The notes under the pieces: generated by a model | Told to the model about the DNA's origin: nothing | Database searches by the model: none | The model's input: only the letters and a program-made list of their open reading frames with translations | In this document: one piece after another, positions 9,365 through 18,370 of the stretch | Numbering within the stretch: position 1 is the stretch's first letter | Layout: each line of letters begins with the position of its first letter | Source of the DNA: Io17-Chloro-G2 sp963663135 | GTDB lineage: Bacteria; Chloroflexota; Dehalococcoidia; Lucifugimonadales; UBA3495 | Direction of reading: 5' to 3' | NCBI GenBank assembly: GCA_963663135.2 | Contig: CAXXRM010000002.1 | Span: forward strand, 715,150 to 779,149 | DNA: 64,000 nt | Position numbers and translations under genes: made by a program

Positions 9365-9585
9365 AGAGGAGCACAGCAAATACCGCGGCGCCAACGATTT
9401 GATGTGATCGGCATTTGAGAGTCCTCCGATTCTCGAATGCGATAGCCATGTGGGGTGGATAGGCTCCCCGGGGCAACGCCGCGAGTTGACCGCCTGGACC
9501 AATGCTATACTTGGCCCCGGCCGGGTTTCAGGTCGGCCACAGAGTAAGAGTTTCCCGTTAACCCGGATCCGGCAGGAGGCTAAGC

Positions 9586-10539
9586 ATGGCATTGTTTTTG
9601 AATGAGGAAGAGGTAGCGCAGCTGCTGCCGATGGACGAGTGCATCCTGGCCCTGGAGCAGGCGTTCCTCAATTCCTCCCGGGGGTCCGTCGAGATCAAGC
9701 CGCGATCACGGATGGTGATGCCCAACGGGATGTTTCACTTCATGGCGGCAGCCGATTCCGAAGCCGGCGTGTTCGGCTACAAGGCGTACCCTTCTTTCGC
9801 TGGCGGAGCGAAAATGCTGGTGATGCTGTTCGACTACCAAACCGGGCAGCTTCTCTCCTGCATGGAAGGCGGGCGGCTGGGTCAAATACGGACCGGAGCA
9901 GCCTCTGGTTTGGCGACCAAACACATGGCCAACGAGGACGCGGCCAGTGTTGCGGTGATCGGCTCCGGATTCCAGGCGCGCACGCAGTTGGAGGCCGTGT
10001 GCGCCGTGCGGCCGGTGAGCCGGGTGAAGGTCTTCAGCCGGCGGGAAGAGCGGCGGGAGCAATTCGCCCAACGCATGTCCGGCAGCCTGGGCGTCGAGGT
10101 GGTCCCCGTGGCCAATGGCCAGGATTGCGTGTCCGATGCGGACGTGGTGTTGGTGATTACCTCATCCAGGGAACCCGTCTTGCTGGGCGAATGGCTGAAA
10201 CCGGGCGCTCACGTGAACGCAGCCGGCGGCAACCATTGGATGCGCCGTGAAATAGACCAGGACGCGGTGCAGCGGGCGGACGTGATCGTGGTGGACAACC
10301 TGGAGCAGGCCAAGATCGAGTGCGGCGATTTGATCTGGCCCCAGGCCCGGGGCGGGTTCAGGTGGGATATGGTGCACCAGCTTCAAGATGTGGTGGCGGG
10401 GGCCGTTCCGGGGCGGCCCGGCCCGCAGGCCATCACGCTGTTCGAGTCCATGGGCATAGGTCTTGAGGACATCGCCGCCGCGCAATTGGTCTACCAAAAG
10501 GCCGTGGAACAGGGGATTGGGCAGCAACTGCCGTTTTAG
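9586..10539 (+). CDS. Ornithine cyclodeaminase / mu-crystallin family protein
   Basis: This 317-residue NAD-binding enzyme belongs to the OCD/mu-crystallin family, whose members include ornithine cyclodeaminase, alanine dehydrogenase and ketimine reductases. Residues 95-115 (GGRLGQIRTGAASGLATKHM) are the family signature. VAVIGSGFQART (122-133) is the dinucleotide loop, and the C-terminal part carries VVDNLEQAK. The start at 9586 is preceded by GGAGG (AGGAGGCTAAGC ends just before it), a strong ribosome-binding site. Length is normal. The substrate is not determined; proline formation from ornithine is one possibility among several. Confidence 0.87.
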   Translation: MALFLNEEEVAQLLPMDECILALEQAFLNSSRGSVEIKPRSRMVMPNGMFHFMAAADSEAGVFGYKAYPSFAGGAKMLVMLFDYQTGQLLSCMEGGRLGQIRTGAASGLATKHMANEDAASVAVIGSGFQARTQLEAVCAVRPVSRVKVFSRREERREQFAQRMSGSLGVEVVPVANGQDCVSDADVVLVITSSREPVLLGEWLKPGAHVNAAGGNHWMRREIDQDAVQRADVIVVDNLEQAKIECGDLIWPQARGGFRWDMVHQLQDVVAGAVPGRPGPQAITLFESMGIGLEDIAAAQLVYQKAVEQGIGQQLPF

Positions 10540-10955
10540 CCGCGGGCTTGGGCCGCCTGATGTATGTGCCCAACGAACGGAGGGAATTGTACCAACCGGC
10601 TGAGACATCCCCGCAGCAGGTGTGGAATACACTCAGGATGGCGCCCCCCCGGCCCCAGTAAGGCCAGGGTCTTTTTATTGTCAGCCGTCATTCCCGCCGG
10701 ACCCACCGGTACCCTACGCACCGCCGCCCCACCGCGTCCCATCGTCATTCTCCCCGCAGCGGGAATCCAGAGCCCTTTTTATGTGTAATGGCGGTTATGC
10801 TGACATGAGACTGTGGGGTGCGAGGCCGCAGTTCCCGGCGCGTCGGCACTGCCATGAACGTGTTGGCGCATAGTCAGGGCTCTGAATTCCCGCTGCGGCG
10901 AGAATGACTGGAGAGAATGAAAAGGCCCTGCCAGTAAGGCCGGCGTGGAAAAGAG
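10540..10955. repeat. Intergenic with one diverged MITE-like element (about 10742-10911)
   Basis: The gap after the OCD-family gene contains an element with left end ATCGTCATTCTCCCCGCAGC (from 10741) and right end GGGCTCTGAATTCCCGCTGC then GGCGAGAATGACT (to about 10911). The core keeps only short pieces of the subfamily cores (GGCGGTTATGC, GTTGGCGCATAGTCAGGG). Nothing else is recognisable in the first 200 bp. Confidence 0.7.
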
Positions 10956-10984
10956 AAAGGCCTCCGGTTCGGGGGCCTTTTTTA
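10956..10984. terminator. Bidirectional intrinsic terminator
   Basis: AAAGGCC (10957-10963) and GGCCTTT pair around a short GC-rich hairpin. Six T follow on the plus strand, and a pyrimidine tract (CTCTTTTCC) follows on the minus strand. It sits between the convergent OCD-family gene and the small gene at 10982, whose stop codon overlaps the T-tract. Confidence 0.75.
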
Positions 10985-11122
10985 CTCTTCTATGTCTACC
11001 GGTCTGCCCTGCCGCATTCTTTCGAACTCGGCCATTGACTCGGCCAACTGCCGGGTGGTTTCAGTGTCGGCCACCGTAAACACTTGATAGAGTTTTGCGA
11101 GGCTCTTTCCTAATTTGATCAT
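10982..11122 (-). CDS. Small hypothetical protein (46 residues)
   Basis: This short frame starts with ATG at 11122 and begins MIKLGKSLAKLYQVFTVADT. It continues with a helical, charged stretch (RQLAESMAEFERMRQG) and ends VDIEE. The TAA overlaps the T-run of a strong terminator, which supports transcription up to this point. It follows the 99-residue gene at 11532-11233 on the same strand with a 110-bp gap, so the two may form one transcript. The family was not recognised. The amphipathic profile suggests a helical protein-protein interaction peptide, but no function is claimed. Confidence 0.55.
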   Translation of the reverse strand: MIKLGKSLAKLYQVFTVADTETTRQLAESMAEFERMRQGRPVDIEE

Positions 11123-11232
11123 TTTGAATCAACTCTCACTCTTTGAACCAGCTTATCTTCGACACGGTTGAATTGTTGGAGTTGAGCCCGCCGGGCCCGG
11201 CCTGTCGAGGCTCATGGCCCCCGGCCAACGGG

Positions 11233-11532
11233 CTAGAAGTCAAACGCCATGATCCTGGCCGCCCGGCTCTCGTTGATCTCAGCCACTTCCAGGGCTATCC
11301 GTTGCTTACCTGTGGTAGGAGGTCCCATCAACCAGTCGTAGATACCGGTAATCCCACCGGAAAGACGCGCCATCCTGGGTTTCCCCGGATTCACGACGAC
11401 TGTCTCAAATACCGGTGTCGGAACAGCAGATTGACTCTGTGGGATAGATTCCCGCGTTTCCGCCGGCGCTGTGGAGCCGTCCGGGCGATTGTCAGCAATG
11501 TTGGATTGTTTTGGTTCTGCCAGTGTAACCAT
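11233..11532 (-). CDS. Hypothetical protein (99 residues)
   Basis: The N-terminal 50 residues are Pro/Ser/Thr/Ala-rich and probably disordered. The C-terminal half (GGITGIYDWLMGPPTTGKQR, then IALEVAEINESRAARIMAFDF) looks like a compact conserved motif. A purine-rich GGGGGTGA lies about 20 bp upstream of the ATG. It is divergent from the methyltransferase gene at 11790 and upstream of the 46-residue gene. No known family was recognised. The ordered tail makes a chance frame less likely, but it could still be spurious. Confidence 0.5.
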   Translation of the reverse strand: MVTLAEPKQSNIADNRPDGSTAPAETRESIPQSQSAVPTPVFETVVVNPGKPRMARLSGGITGIYDWLMGPPTTGKQRIALEVAEINESRAARIMAFDF

Positions 11533-11789
11533 AAGGTTTGGGTCACCCCCTAGGTTGATTTCGTGGCCGCCCTGGCAGGTATGTGCGAATGGATAATATC
11601 AGTAAACACAATATTGTCAGCCGGTCAACATCTCTAAAACAATAGTATTTTACTGCAAACCCCATGTCAACAGATAATAGGCGATACATACTATCAACAT
11701 TGCAGGAACACCTTGGCGACAAACCGTAGAGGCATGGCAAGTTCCCGTGTGCTACCATCGGAGCACTCCAACCCACCCGGACAAAGGCA
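11533..11789. promoter_or_regulatory. AT-richer divergent intergenic region, likely promoters
   Basis: This 257-bp gap separates two divergently oriented genes. Its middle (about 11590-11700) is clearly richer in A and T than its surroundings, including ACAATATTGTC (a short palindrome near 11610) and ATAGTATTTTACTG. Promoters for both the methyltransferase and the 99-residue gene should lie here. No operator could be assigned. Confidence 0.4.
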
Positions 11790-14693
11790 ATGCCGCACCA
11801 GACCGAACCCAGCGCCAACAACGCCATGGGGACCCTGCTTCAGGGCATGCTGTCCCGCAGCCATGTGCGCTCCGAGAACACCCAGACCATCGAAGGTCAC
11901 CCCGGAATGCACCCAGATATCCTGGTCACTGCCCCCGGTAGCGCCCCGGTGGTGCTGGAAGCCGAGTACCTGCCTGCCCTGACCGCCGAGACCGAAGCAA
12001 AGGACCGCCTTGGGCTGGTGGTTGCCGAAACCGGGCGACCCATCGAGGCCGCCATCGCCCTCCGCTATCCCGAGGAAATTGGCGACGCGGACGACTTGGC
12101 CGCCGCCCTGAAGGACGCCCGCCTCTCTTACTGTGTCTTCACCGAGGCTCCCCGGGGCCCTGACCGATTCCCCGAGTCCGGCTGGCTGGTGGGGTCGGTC
12201 GAAGATGTGGCTGACTTGGTCCGCCTGATGTCGGTCCCACAACGCGCCGCGGATGAGGCGGCCACCATTCTTCAAGAGGGCATTGACACCGCGGCAAAGC
12301 TCTTGGACGAGGTCAACGTGACCAGGGCTGCTATCACAATTTCAATAGCGCGCCTGCTGGGGATGACCAACGTGCCCCAGACCCGCCGCATGGCCTGCGC
12401 TATCATCGCCAACGCCCTGGTCTTCCACGAACGCATCGCCGGGATGCACCCGGAGGTCAAGCCGCTGGGCCAAGTTTGCGGCCCCTCGACTGCCAATCCC
12501 AAGGCTGAGACGCTGGTCGCGTGGACTGCCATCCTGAAGATCAACTACTGGCCCATCTTCGCGATCGCCAAGGATATCCTGGAGCAACTACCGTCCGGGG
12601 ACGCCGCGGTGATCCTGAAAGATTTGCGGGACACCGCCGAGAAGATCGACGCCACCGGCGTAAACAATGCCCACGATCTGACCGGTCGCGTCTTTCAACG
12701 GCTCATCGCCGACCGCAAGTACCTGGCCACCTTCTACACCCTTCCCGCGTCCGCGGCGCTCCTGGCCCGCTTGGCCGTCGCCAAGATGGAGGGCGTGGAC
12801 TGGTCCAGCACCGAGGCCATCGGCAAGATGCGCATCGGCGACTTCGCCTGCGGTACGGGTGCATTGCTGTCGGCAGTCTACGATCAGATAGCGACTCGCC
12901 ATGAACGGGCTGGTGGTGACCTTTCCTCCCTGCACCCGATCATGATGGAGGAGGTGCTGTATGGTTGTGACGTCATGCCGTCGGCCATTCACATCACGGG
13001 CTCCACCCTGTCGGGCGTCGAGCCTTCAACAGGCTTCGGCAGTTCACGTCTTTACACTATGCCTTACGGACGCCAGCCCGACGGCAGCGTGAAACTCGGC
13101 TCTCTGGAACTGCTCCAGTCCTCTAAGGTGCTTACCCTGTTCAACACCAGCGACCCGGCGATGCGCACAGGCAGCTCGGGGGAGGAGACCGCTGCCCAGG
13201 TGCTTGCCGAGGCACCGTATGGCGGGTACGACCTGGTAATCATGAACCCGCCCTTTACTAGCGACACCAAACACCGAGACTCAAAGGACGGTGTTCTGAA
13301 TGCCGCCTTTGCCGCGTTCGAGACTACGGAAGAAGTCCAGTCCGATATGGCGAAAAAGCTGATAGGGCTGGCGAACGATATGTCCTATCACGGTCATGCA
13401 GGGTTGGGCTCTGCGTTTTCTGCGCTCGCCCATAAGAAGGTGCGCCCGGGCGGAGTCGTAGCCTTTGTGCTGCCGTTTACTGCAATCAACGGCTCCTCAT
13501 GGACCAAATTCAGGGAGTTGATTGCCAAACACTACACCGATGTGACGATTGTTAGCATCGCGGCCAATGGTCATGCCATGTCGTTTTCGTCCGATACAGG
13601 CATGGCCGAGTGTCTAGTAATTGGCCGGAAGCTGGCACCCAGCGAGAAGTCAGGCGCCAGAGGGACCTTCATCTCATTGCTGCGCAAGCCGAGTAATTTC
13701 GTGGACGCGCAAGAACTCTCCAAGGCGGCGTTGTCCGGGGCTTCGCCTAGGCGGTTAGAGGACGGGCCGTACGGGGGGCTCACCCTATTTCGCGGCAACG
13801 CGGTGGCGGGCGATGTACTGAATGCTCCCCTGGACAGCCATGAAACCGGATGGGGAGCGGCCCGGCTACTCGATGCATCTGTGGCACAGGCGGCTTACTC
13901 ACTCACCAAAGGGAAGCTCTGGCTACCCGCAGAACCAGAAGGTCGGAAATTGCCAATAGCTCTTCTGAAGCAAGTTGGGCAGCGCGGGCTAGACTCTCAG
14001 CTATTTGTTAGTGTCGCGCATAAAGGGCCGTTCACTCAAGCGCCTCCTAGTCCCACGGCCACCTACCCTGCCTTATGGAACCACAAAGCCACGAAAGAGA
14101 CTCGACTCGTTTGTGCACCTGATTCACAGTTGCAGGTGAGACAGGGCATGGAAAGCAAAGCTGCCAAACTCTGGGCTACCGCCAGCCGCTCCCACTTGAA
14201 CCGAGACTTCACCTTTGGCTCCCAGGCTCTGGCAATTGCTTTCACCGATGGGGAGGCCATCGGCGGGAGAGTGTGGCCCAACGTCATCTTCTCCGACAAG
14301 AGATTTGATTACGCCTTCTCGGTGTGGGGCAACTCCACTCTAGGCCTACTGTTCTACTGGTGGCACTCAAGCCGTCAGCAATCCAGCAAAGCCGGCATGA
14401 CCATCCGCTCCGCGGAGTCTCTCCCAATCCTAGACTTCCGCTCCCTCAGCGACGAACAACTAGCTAAGGCCGAGGCCGTCTTCCAAGAATTCCGGGACAA
14501 AGAGTTTAAGCCTGCCTACCTGGCCGACGCCGACCCCAACCGCGCCCTGCTGGACCGCCGGGTGGTCTGCGACCTGCTGGGGTTCGACGAAGCAACTTAC
14601 CGTGCGGTGCGCCGCTTGGCCGCCAAGTGGTGCGCCGAGCCGTCCGTCCACGGCGGCAAGCCTCGCCCGATAGGCTCAAACCTGGTTGTGTAG
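11790..14693 (+). CDS. Large N6-adenine DNA methyltransferase (type IIG/PglX-like size)
   Basis: This 967-residue protein has a gamma-type amino-methyltransferase core: SAM motif I DFACGTGALL at 351-360 and catalytic motif IV NPPF at 486-489. Between them is the usual CD-x-MPSAIHIT segment. The C-terminal third probably forms a target-recognition region. The N-terminus contains HPDILV (41-46), PVVLEAEY (53-60) and a Lys near 71, which loosely resembles a PD-(D/E)XK nuclease; this is weak and untested. The protein should methylate adenine in a specific DNA sequence. The next gene starts 14 bp after its stop. It lies about 11 kb from the BrxD/SNF2 operon, so a functional link is unproven. Confidence 0.85.
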   Translation: MPHQTEPSANNAMGTLLQGMLSRSHVRSENTQTIEGHPGMHPDILVTAPGSAPVVLEAEYLPALTAETEAKDRLGLVVAETGRPIEAAIALRYPEEIGDADDLAAALKDARLSYCVFTEAPRGPDRFPESGWLVGSVEDVADLVRLMSVPQRAADEAATILQEGIDTAAKLLDEVNVTRAAITISIARLLGMTNVPQTRRMACAIIANALVFHERIAGMHPEVKPLGQVCGPSTANPKAETLVAWTAILKINYWPIFAIAKDILEQLPSGDAAVILKDLRDTAEKIDATGVNNAHDLTGRVFQRLIADRKYLATFYTLPASAALLARLAVAKMEGVDWSSTEAIGKMRIGDFACGTGALLSAVYDQIATRHERAGGDLSSLHPIMMEEVLYGCDVMPSAIHITGSTLSGVEPSTGFGSSRLYTMPYGRQPDGSVKLGSLELLQSSKVLTLFNTSDPAMRTGSSGEETAAQVLAEAPYGGYDLVIMNPPFTSDTKHRDSKDGVLNAAFAAFETTEEVQSDMAKKLIGLANDMSYHGHAGLGSAFSALAHKKVRPGGVVAFVLPFTAINGSSWTKFRELIAKHYTDVTIVSIAANGHAMSFSSDTGMAECLVIGRKLAPSEKSGARGTFISLLRKPSNFVDAQELSKAALSGASPRRLEDGPYGGLTLFRGNAVAGDVLNAPLDSHETGWGAARLLDASVAQAAYSLTKGKLWLPAEPEGRKLPIALLKQVGQRGLDSQLFVSVAHKGPFTQAPPSPTATYPALWNHKATKETRLVCAPDSQLQVRQGMESKAAKLWATASRSHLNRDFTFGSQALAIAFTDGEAIGGRVWPNVIFSDKRFDYAFSVWGNSTLGLLFYWWHSSRQQSSKAGMTIRSAESLPILDFRSLSDEQLAKAEAVFQEFRDKEFKPAYLADADPNRALLDRRVVCDLLGFDEATYRAVRRLAAKWCAEPSVHGGKPRPIGSNLVV

Positions 14694-14706
14694 GGGAGAT
14701 TTGCGG

Positions 14707-15159
14707 ATGGGCAGTAACCGGCAAGACCCGGAACAGTTGGCGTTGTTCAATCCGGATGAGATTGAAGAACCCCCAAGTAACGGCACAGAGGTTTTGATCG
14801 CCCACATCAACGACACAATCGCCACGGTCCAGGCAAGTCACCCAAGGGGTAAGCACAAAACCGAGTTCATCCGTAATCTCAAGGCCATCAGAGCAGGCTT
14901 GGCAGAGGGGGATGCGGAGCTCGCAAATCGGGGTGTGGACCAACTGCTGCGCCAGATTGAGGACGTCGGGGGCGTCTTGAAAGCGCGGGGAGTCGGCCCG
15001 CACGGCTCACCGAAGACGGTCATTTACGGGTCAGAGACGGCTAAGAACAACCACCAGTTCGTGCTGCAACTCTTGCATGACGTCCGGTCGGTTACGGGAA
15101 CGCAATGCAACGCTCCCTTTTGCCCGTCCTGCCGAACGCCGGTGAACCGGGAGGCCTAG
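14707..15159 (+). CDS. Hypothetical protein, partner of the methyltransferase
   Basis: ATG 14707 is preferred over an upstream in-frame start because GGGGAG lies 8 bp before it. The product has about 150 residues. It begins MGSNRQDPEQLALFNPDEIE, has a mainly helical middle (LIAHINDTIATVQAS, EFIRNLKAIRAGLAEGDAEL) and ends with a possible CNAPFCPSC cysteine cluster. It follows the methyltransferase by 14 bp and is probably co-transcribed. No family was recognised. It could be a specificity, regulatory or immunity factor, but nothing in the sequence decides this. Confidence 0.6.
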   Translation: MGSNRQDPEQLALFNPDEIEEPPSNGTEVLIAHINDTIATVQASHPRGKHKTEFIRNLKAIRAGLAEGDAELANRGVDQLLRQIEDVGGVLKARGVGPHGSPKTVIYGSETAKNNHQFVLQLLHDVRSVTGTQCNAPFCPSCRTPVNREA

Positions 15160-15183
15160 GTCCTCAGGGCCTCCCAATTGTTC

Positions 15184-15408
15184 CCCGTCATTCTCGCCGC
15201 AGCGGGAATCCAGAGCCCCGATCATGCGCCAAGACGGCTATGCCAACTAATACGCGCCGGGTGGGCAGGTCGACGTCCCACCTGGACCATTTATGCAGAG
15301 CCACATCGGGTTGGATGGGAGAAAGGGCTCTGGATTCCCGCTGCAGCGAGAATGACGGGAGTAGGGGGCCAATGGACCACTGATTCCCGCTGCGACGAGA
15401 ATGACGGA
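15184..15408. repeat. MITE-like element, subfamily A, plus a solo right end
   Basis: The full element spans 15184-15359: left end CCCGTCATTCTCGCCGCAGC, core with CGCCAAGACGGCTATGCCAA and GGTTGGATGGGAGAAAGGG, right end GGCTCTGGATTCCCGCTGCA. A second, solo right end (TGATTCCCGCTGCGACGAGA) follows at about 15380-15408. It lies between the convergent methyltransferase pair and the formamidase-like gene. No gene was seen in this gap. Confidence 0.85.
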
Positions 15409-15533
15409 GGGATTTTAGGACAATTGAAAGACCCTGCCTAGGGCCCCAAGTCCCCGGGTTTCAGAATGTTGGCCAGATCCAGGACCTGCTTGTTTTGCCC
15501 CATAACTTCCCAGACGACGGCAACCCCGTCCCC

Positions 15534-16472
15534 CTACTCCCGGCGCGGCGGCAGGAACTCCCGGGGGAACTTGGCCACTATGGTGTACAGGATGTCCACC
15601 ATGTTGGCGAGCCGGACTTTGGCCACCTGGGAGCAAAGCTGGTAGGCGCTTAGCTGGTCAATCTCGTAGTCTTTCTCCAGCCAGCGCACCAGTTCGTAGA
15701 AGGCGATTCGGGCGGCGTCTTCCATGGGCCGGGCGTTGCCGACCACCATCAAGAATTCGGAGTTTTCCACCCGGGGCGTGGCAATTGCCTGGCCCTTGAT
15801 CAGGTCTACAGTCAAGGTCCCCTGGGTTGGGATTTCCACCGCCACACCGGAAACCTCGCCGTCTCCCTGGGCGGCGTGGCCGTCACCCAGGTGGAGCAGC
15901 GCTCCGGGCACGTTAACCGGGAAGTAGGCGGTGTTGCCGGGGCACATTTCCGGGGCGTCCATGTTGCCGCCGTGGAAGCCCGGAGCCAGTGTTGAAATCG
16001 CTTCCAACTCAGGGGAAGTGCCGATAGTCCCGTAGAAGGGCTCCAATGGTATGGGCGGAATCGCCAATTGGGGATCGAAGATTATTCCCTCGGGGCCGAT
16101 GGGATGGACCCACACTCTCTCCGGGAGCGGCTCGTTGAGAGTACGGGTCAGGAACGTGCCGCACAGTCCGCCGAACTCGGGGATGGTGGCGCTGACGCCG
16201 AAATCCCGGGTTGGTTGCAGGTCGTGGATCGTCACCGCCAGCGTATCTCCCCGCTCGGCGCCCTCCACGTAAATGGGACCGGTCACGGGATTGACATAGG
16301 GCATTGCCAGTACCCGCGACGGCAGCGTATCCGGCGAGGTTACCTGGCCGCCGAAGGCATCCAGGGTCGCCACGGTGAAGGTCTCGCCCGGGGCAACGGT
16401 CGCTACCGGACTGCGGTAGGGACCCAAAACGTAGCACCGGTCCGGGGCATCCTCCCAGGAAATGTGTTGCAT
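15534..16472 (-). CDS. Acetamidase/formamidase family protein
   Basis: This FmdA/AmdA-family amidohydrolase hydrolyses short amides such as formamide or acetamide to ammonia and the acid. Starting at Met 16472 gives about 312 residues beginning MQHISWEDAPDRCYVLGPY, matching the family's usual start; a longer frame to 16520 is open. Signatures include VTVAPGETF-like TVATLDAFGGQ, GPIYVEGAERGDTLAVTIHD, FHGGNMDAPEM and LHLGDGHAAQGDGEVSGVAV, which carry the metal-binding residues. It is a single gene. The preferred amide is unknown. Confidence 0.85.
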   Translation of the reverse strand: MQHISWEDAPDRCYVLGPYRSPVATVAPGETFTVATLDAFGGQVTSPDTLPSRVLAMPYVNPVTGPIYVEGAERGDTLAVTIHDLQPTRDFGVSATIPEFGGLCGTFLTRTLNEPLPERVWVHPIGPEGIIFDPQLAIPPIPLEPFYGTIGTSPELEAISTLAPGFHGGNMDAPEMCPGNTAYFPVNVPGALLHLGDGHAAQGDGEVSGVAVEIPTQGTLTVDLIKGQAIATPRVENSEFLMVVGNARPMEDAARIAFYELVRWLEKDYEIDQLSAYQLCSQVAKVRLANMVDILYTIVAKFPREFLPPRRE

Positions 16473-16566
16473 GTGTTGACGCCCCCACGTGATGAATCTG
16501 CATACCCGTCCGAAATACATCCGGCGTCGGCGTTATGGGCCGGAGCTTGACCCCGACTGCCGTCCC

Positions 16567-16884
16567 TCACCCCCCGTCATTCTCGCCGCCGCGGGAATCC
16601 AGAGCCCTTTTCACCGCCGAGAGCGCCGAGAGCGCGGAGTTTTTTGTTTGGGTCCATTTTACCCAAACATCTCGGCGTCCTCAGCGATGAAAACGCCACC
16701 ACCCCCGTCTTTCTCGCCGCCGCGGGAATCCAGAGCCCTTTCTCCCATCCAACCCGGTGTGGGTGTTCAGTATCTCTGGCCTTACCCAATTGGGCCGTCC
16801 TTGCCTCCGCACCGTGTCTGCTTATCCAGGCCAGGGCGAATGACAAAAGGAGCTCTGGATTCCCGCTGCGGCGAGAATGACGGG
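16567..16884. repeat. MITE-like repeats: solo left end and one element with a third core
   Basis: A solo left end (CCCGTCATTCTCGCCGCCGC then GGGAATCCAGAGCCCTTTT) lies at 16567-16610. A full element spans about 16704-16884 and starts with CTCCCATCCAACCCGGTGTG like subfamily A. It then has an unrelated core (CTTACCCAATTGGGCCGTCC) and ends with the standard inverted right end. The remaining 100 bp to the FAD oxidase gene include AATGAAAATGGCCTACTTTC, related to sequence flanking other copies. Confidence 0.8.
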
Positions 16885-16981
16885 TGGCCTTGCCCATGCC
16901 ACGTGCAAGAATGAAAATGGCCTACTTTCATGCCAGTGACGTGGGAGAATCTGACGACCACCGAAACACCCTGACGGGTGG

Positions 16982-18370
16982 TCACAATCCCAACTTCCCC
17001 GGGTTCAAAATGTTTGCCGGGTCCAGTGTTTGCTTGATGGAACCGACCACCTGGTGGCTTACTCCCATCTCCCGGGCCAGTAGGTGATTGAGCTTGACCC
17101 CGACCCCGTGGCAATACTCCATGATTCCGCCCATGTCCTGGGCCAGCGTCAGCACCTGCTCCACCACCCCGGACAGGTTGGCGCGAAAATCATCGTCCGC
17201 GCCGGCTGTGGGTGTCACCAGCATGGAAAACAACTCGGGACGGCTCCAGATGGCATACTCGGTAACCCGCACGCCGGTGCCTTCCATGATCTCCTCGCAG
17301 CGGCGCCGGTATTCCAGGACCTTGGATATCGGCAGGGCCATGTGCAGGTAGTCCATGCTGCGACCGCCCCACCGCTGCCACCGGTCCTTCCGGGGTCTGC
17401 CCAGCGAGGTGCGTTTGTAGTTGTAGCCCGACCGGTGCCGGTCTCGCCAGTAGGCCTTGGTGGGTTCCGGGCCAACCGGCCTGCCGCCCATGCCGGTCAG
17501 CACGTTCAACGATCGCTGGTGCTGGGCCGCCACTCCTTCTTTGAACCCCTCGAAAAGCAGGTGGAGCCGTATGCCCTCCTCGTCATCCGACAGGTCCAAC
17601 AGCGTGGGCCGTATGCCCAACGCAAGTATTTCCGCCGCCCCCTGGAATCCGGTGTCGAAGCTGTCGAAGTCCACTGCGCTGAAGGTCCGCGCCTCGGGCA
17701 GCCGGAATACCTGGATTGTGGCCTGGGTTATAACGCCGAAGACGCCTTCGCTGCCGATGAACAGGTGATTCAGGTTGGGGCCAGACGAATACTTTGGAAC
17801 AGCCCTGGTGGACATGGTGCGGCCGTCGGGCAGGACCACTTCCAGGGCAACCACCTGGCTCCCCATGGGCCCAAAGGCGGCGGCCCGGTAACCCACGCCG
17901 TTGGTGGATATGGCGCCGGCCACGGTGGCGATCGGCACACTGTACGGGTCGTGGCCGGGCATCAGGCCGTGTTCGGCCAGTGCGTCCACCAGGTCCTTCA
18001 GGACCACGCCCGGCTCCACCTGGGCCGTCAGATCGGTAGGATTGATACTCAGGATCCGGTTCATCCGCTTCAAGTCCAGGACAATCCCGCCCCGCACCGG
18101 AAGCACACCCCCCATTACCCCGGTGCCGCCGCCGTGGGGTACCACTGGAACGCTCTCCAGGGATGCCAGGCGGACCACTTCGGCCACCTCGCCGGCGCAG
18201 GAAGGACGCACCACCGCGTCGGCCAAACGGTCGAAAGCCTCCTCAGCGCCAAAGGCCCGGAAGGGATTGAGCGCGTCTGCAGAGTAACGGTCCAGGTCAT
18301 AGGCGTCGGTCAGGACGTTCTCGTCGCCAACCACCTTGGCCAGCGATTCAAGTACAGCGCTATCCAGCAT
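16982..18370 (-). CDS. FAD-binding oxidase, GlcD / D-lactate dehydrogenase type
   Basis: This 462-residue protein has the PCMH-type FAD domain followed by the FAD-oxidase C-terminal domain used by glycolate oxidase GlcD, D-lactate dehydrogenase and alkyldihydroxyacetonephosphate synthase. PHGGGTGVMGG (about 78-88) is the FAD pyrophosphate loop. GHDPYSVPIATVAGAISTNG and FIGSEGVFGVITQ are further family signatures. The C-terminus DPANILNPGKL is the conserved tail. The likely reaction is oxidation of a 2-hydroxyacid to a 2-oxoacid. No GlcE/GlcF partner is adjacent, so the electron acceptor is not evident. Confidence 0.87.
   Translation of the reverse strand: MLDSAVLESLAKVVGDENVLTDAYDLDRYSADALNPFRAFGAEEAFDRLADAVVRPSCAGEVAEVVRLASLESVPVVPHGGGTGVMGGVLPVRGGIVLDLKRMNRILSINPTDLTAQVEPGVVLKDLVDALAEHGLMPGHDPYSVPIATVAGAISTNGVGYRAAAFGPMGSQVVALEVVLPDGRTMSTRAVPKYSSGPNLNHLFIGSEGVFGVITQATIQVFRLPEARTFSAVDFDSFDTGFQGAAEILALGIRPTLLDLSDDEEGIRLHLLFEGFKEGVAAQHQRSLNVLTGMGGRPVGPEPTKAYWRDRHRSGYNYKRTSLGRPRKDRWQRWGGRSMDYLHMALPISKVLEYRRRCEEIMEGTGVRVTEYAIWSRPELFSMLVTPTAGADDDFRANLSGVVEQVLTLAQDMGGIMEYCHGVGVKLNHLLAREMGVSHQVVGSIKQTLDPANILNPGKLGL

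Noticed and set aside
11790..14693. Treating the methyltransferase as the PglX of the 26-31 kb operon
   Set aside because: It is 11 kb away, on the opposite strand, with housekeeping genes in between.
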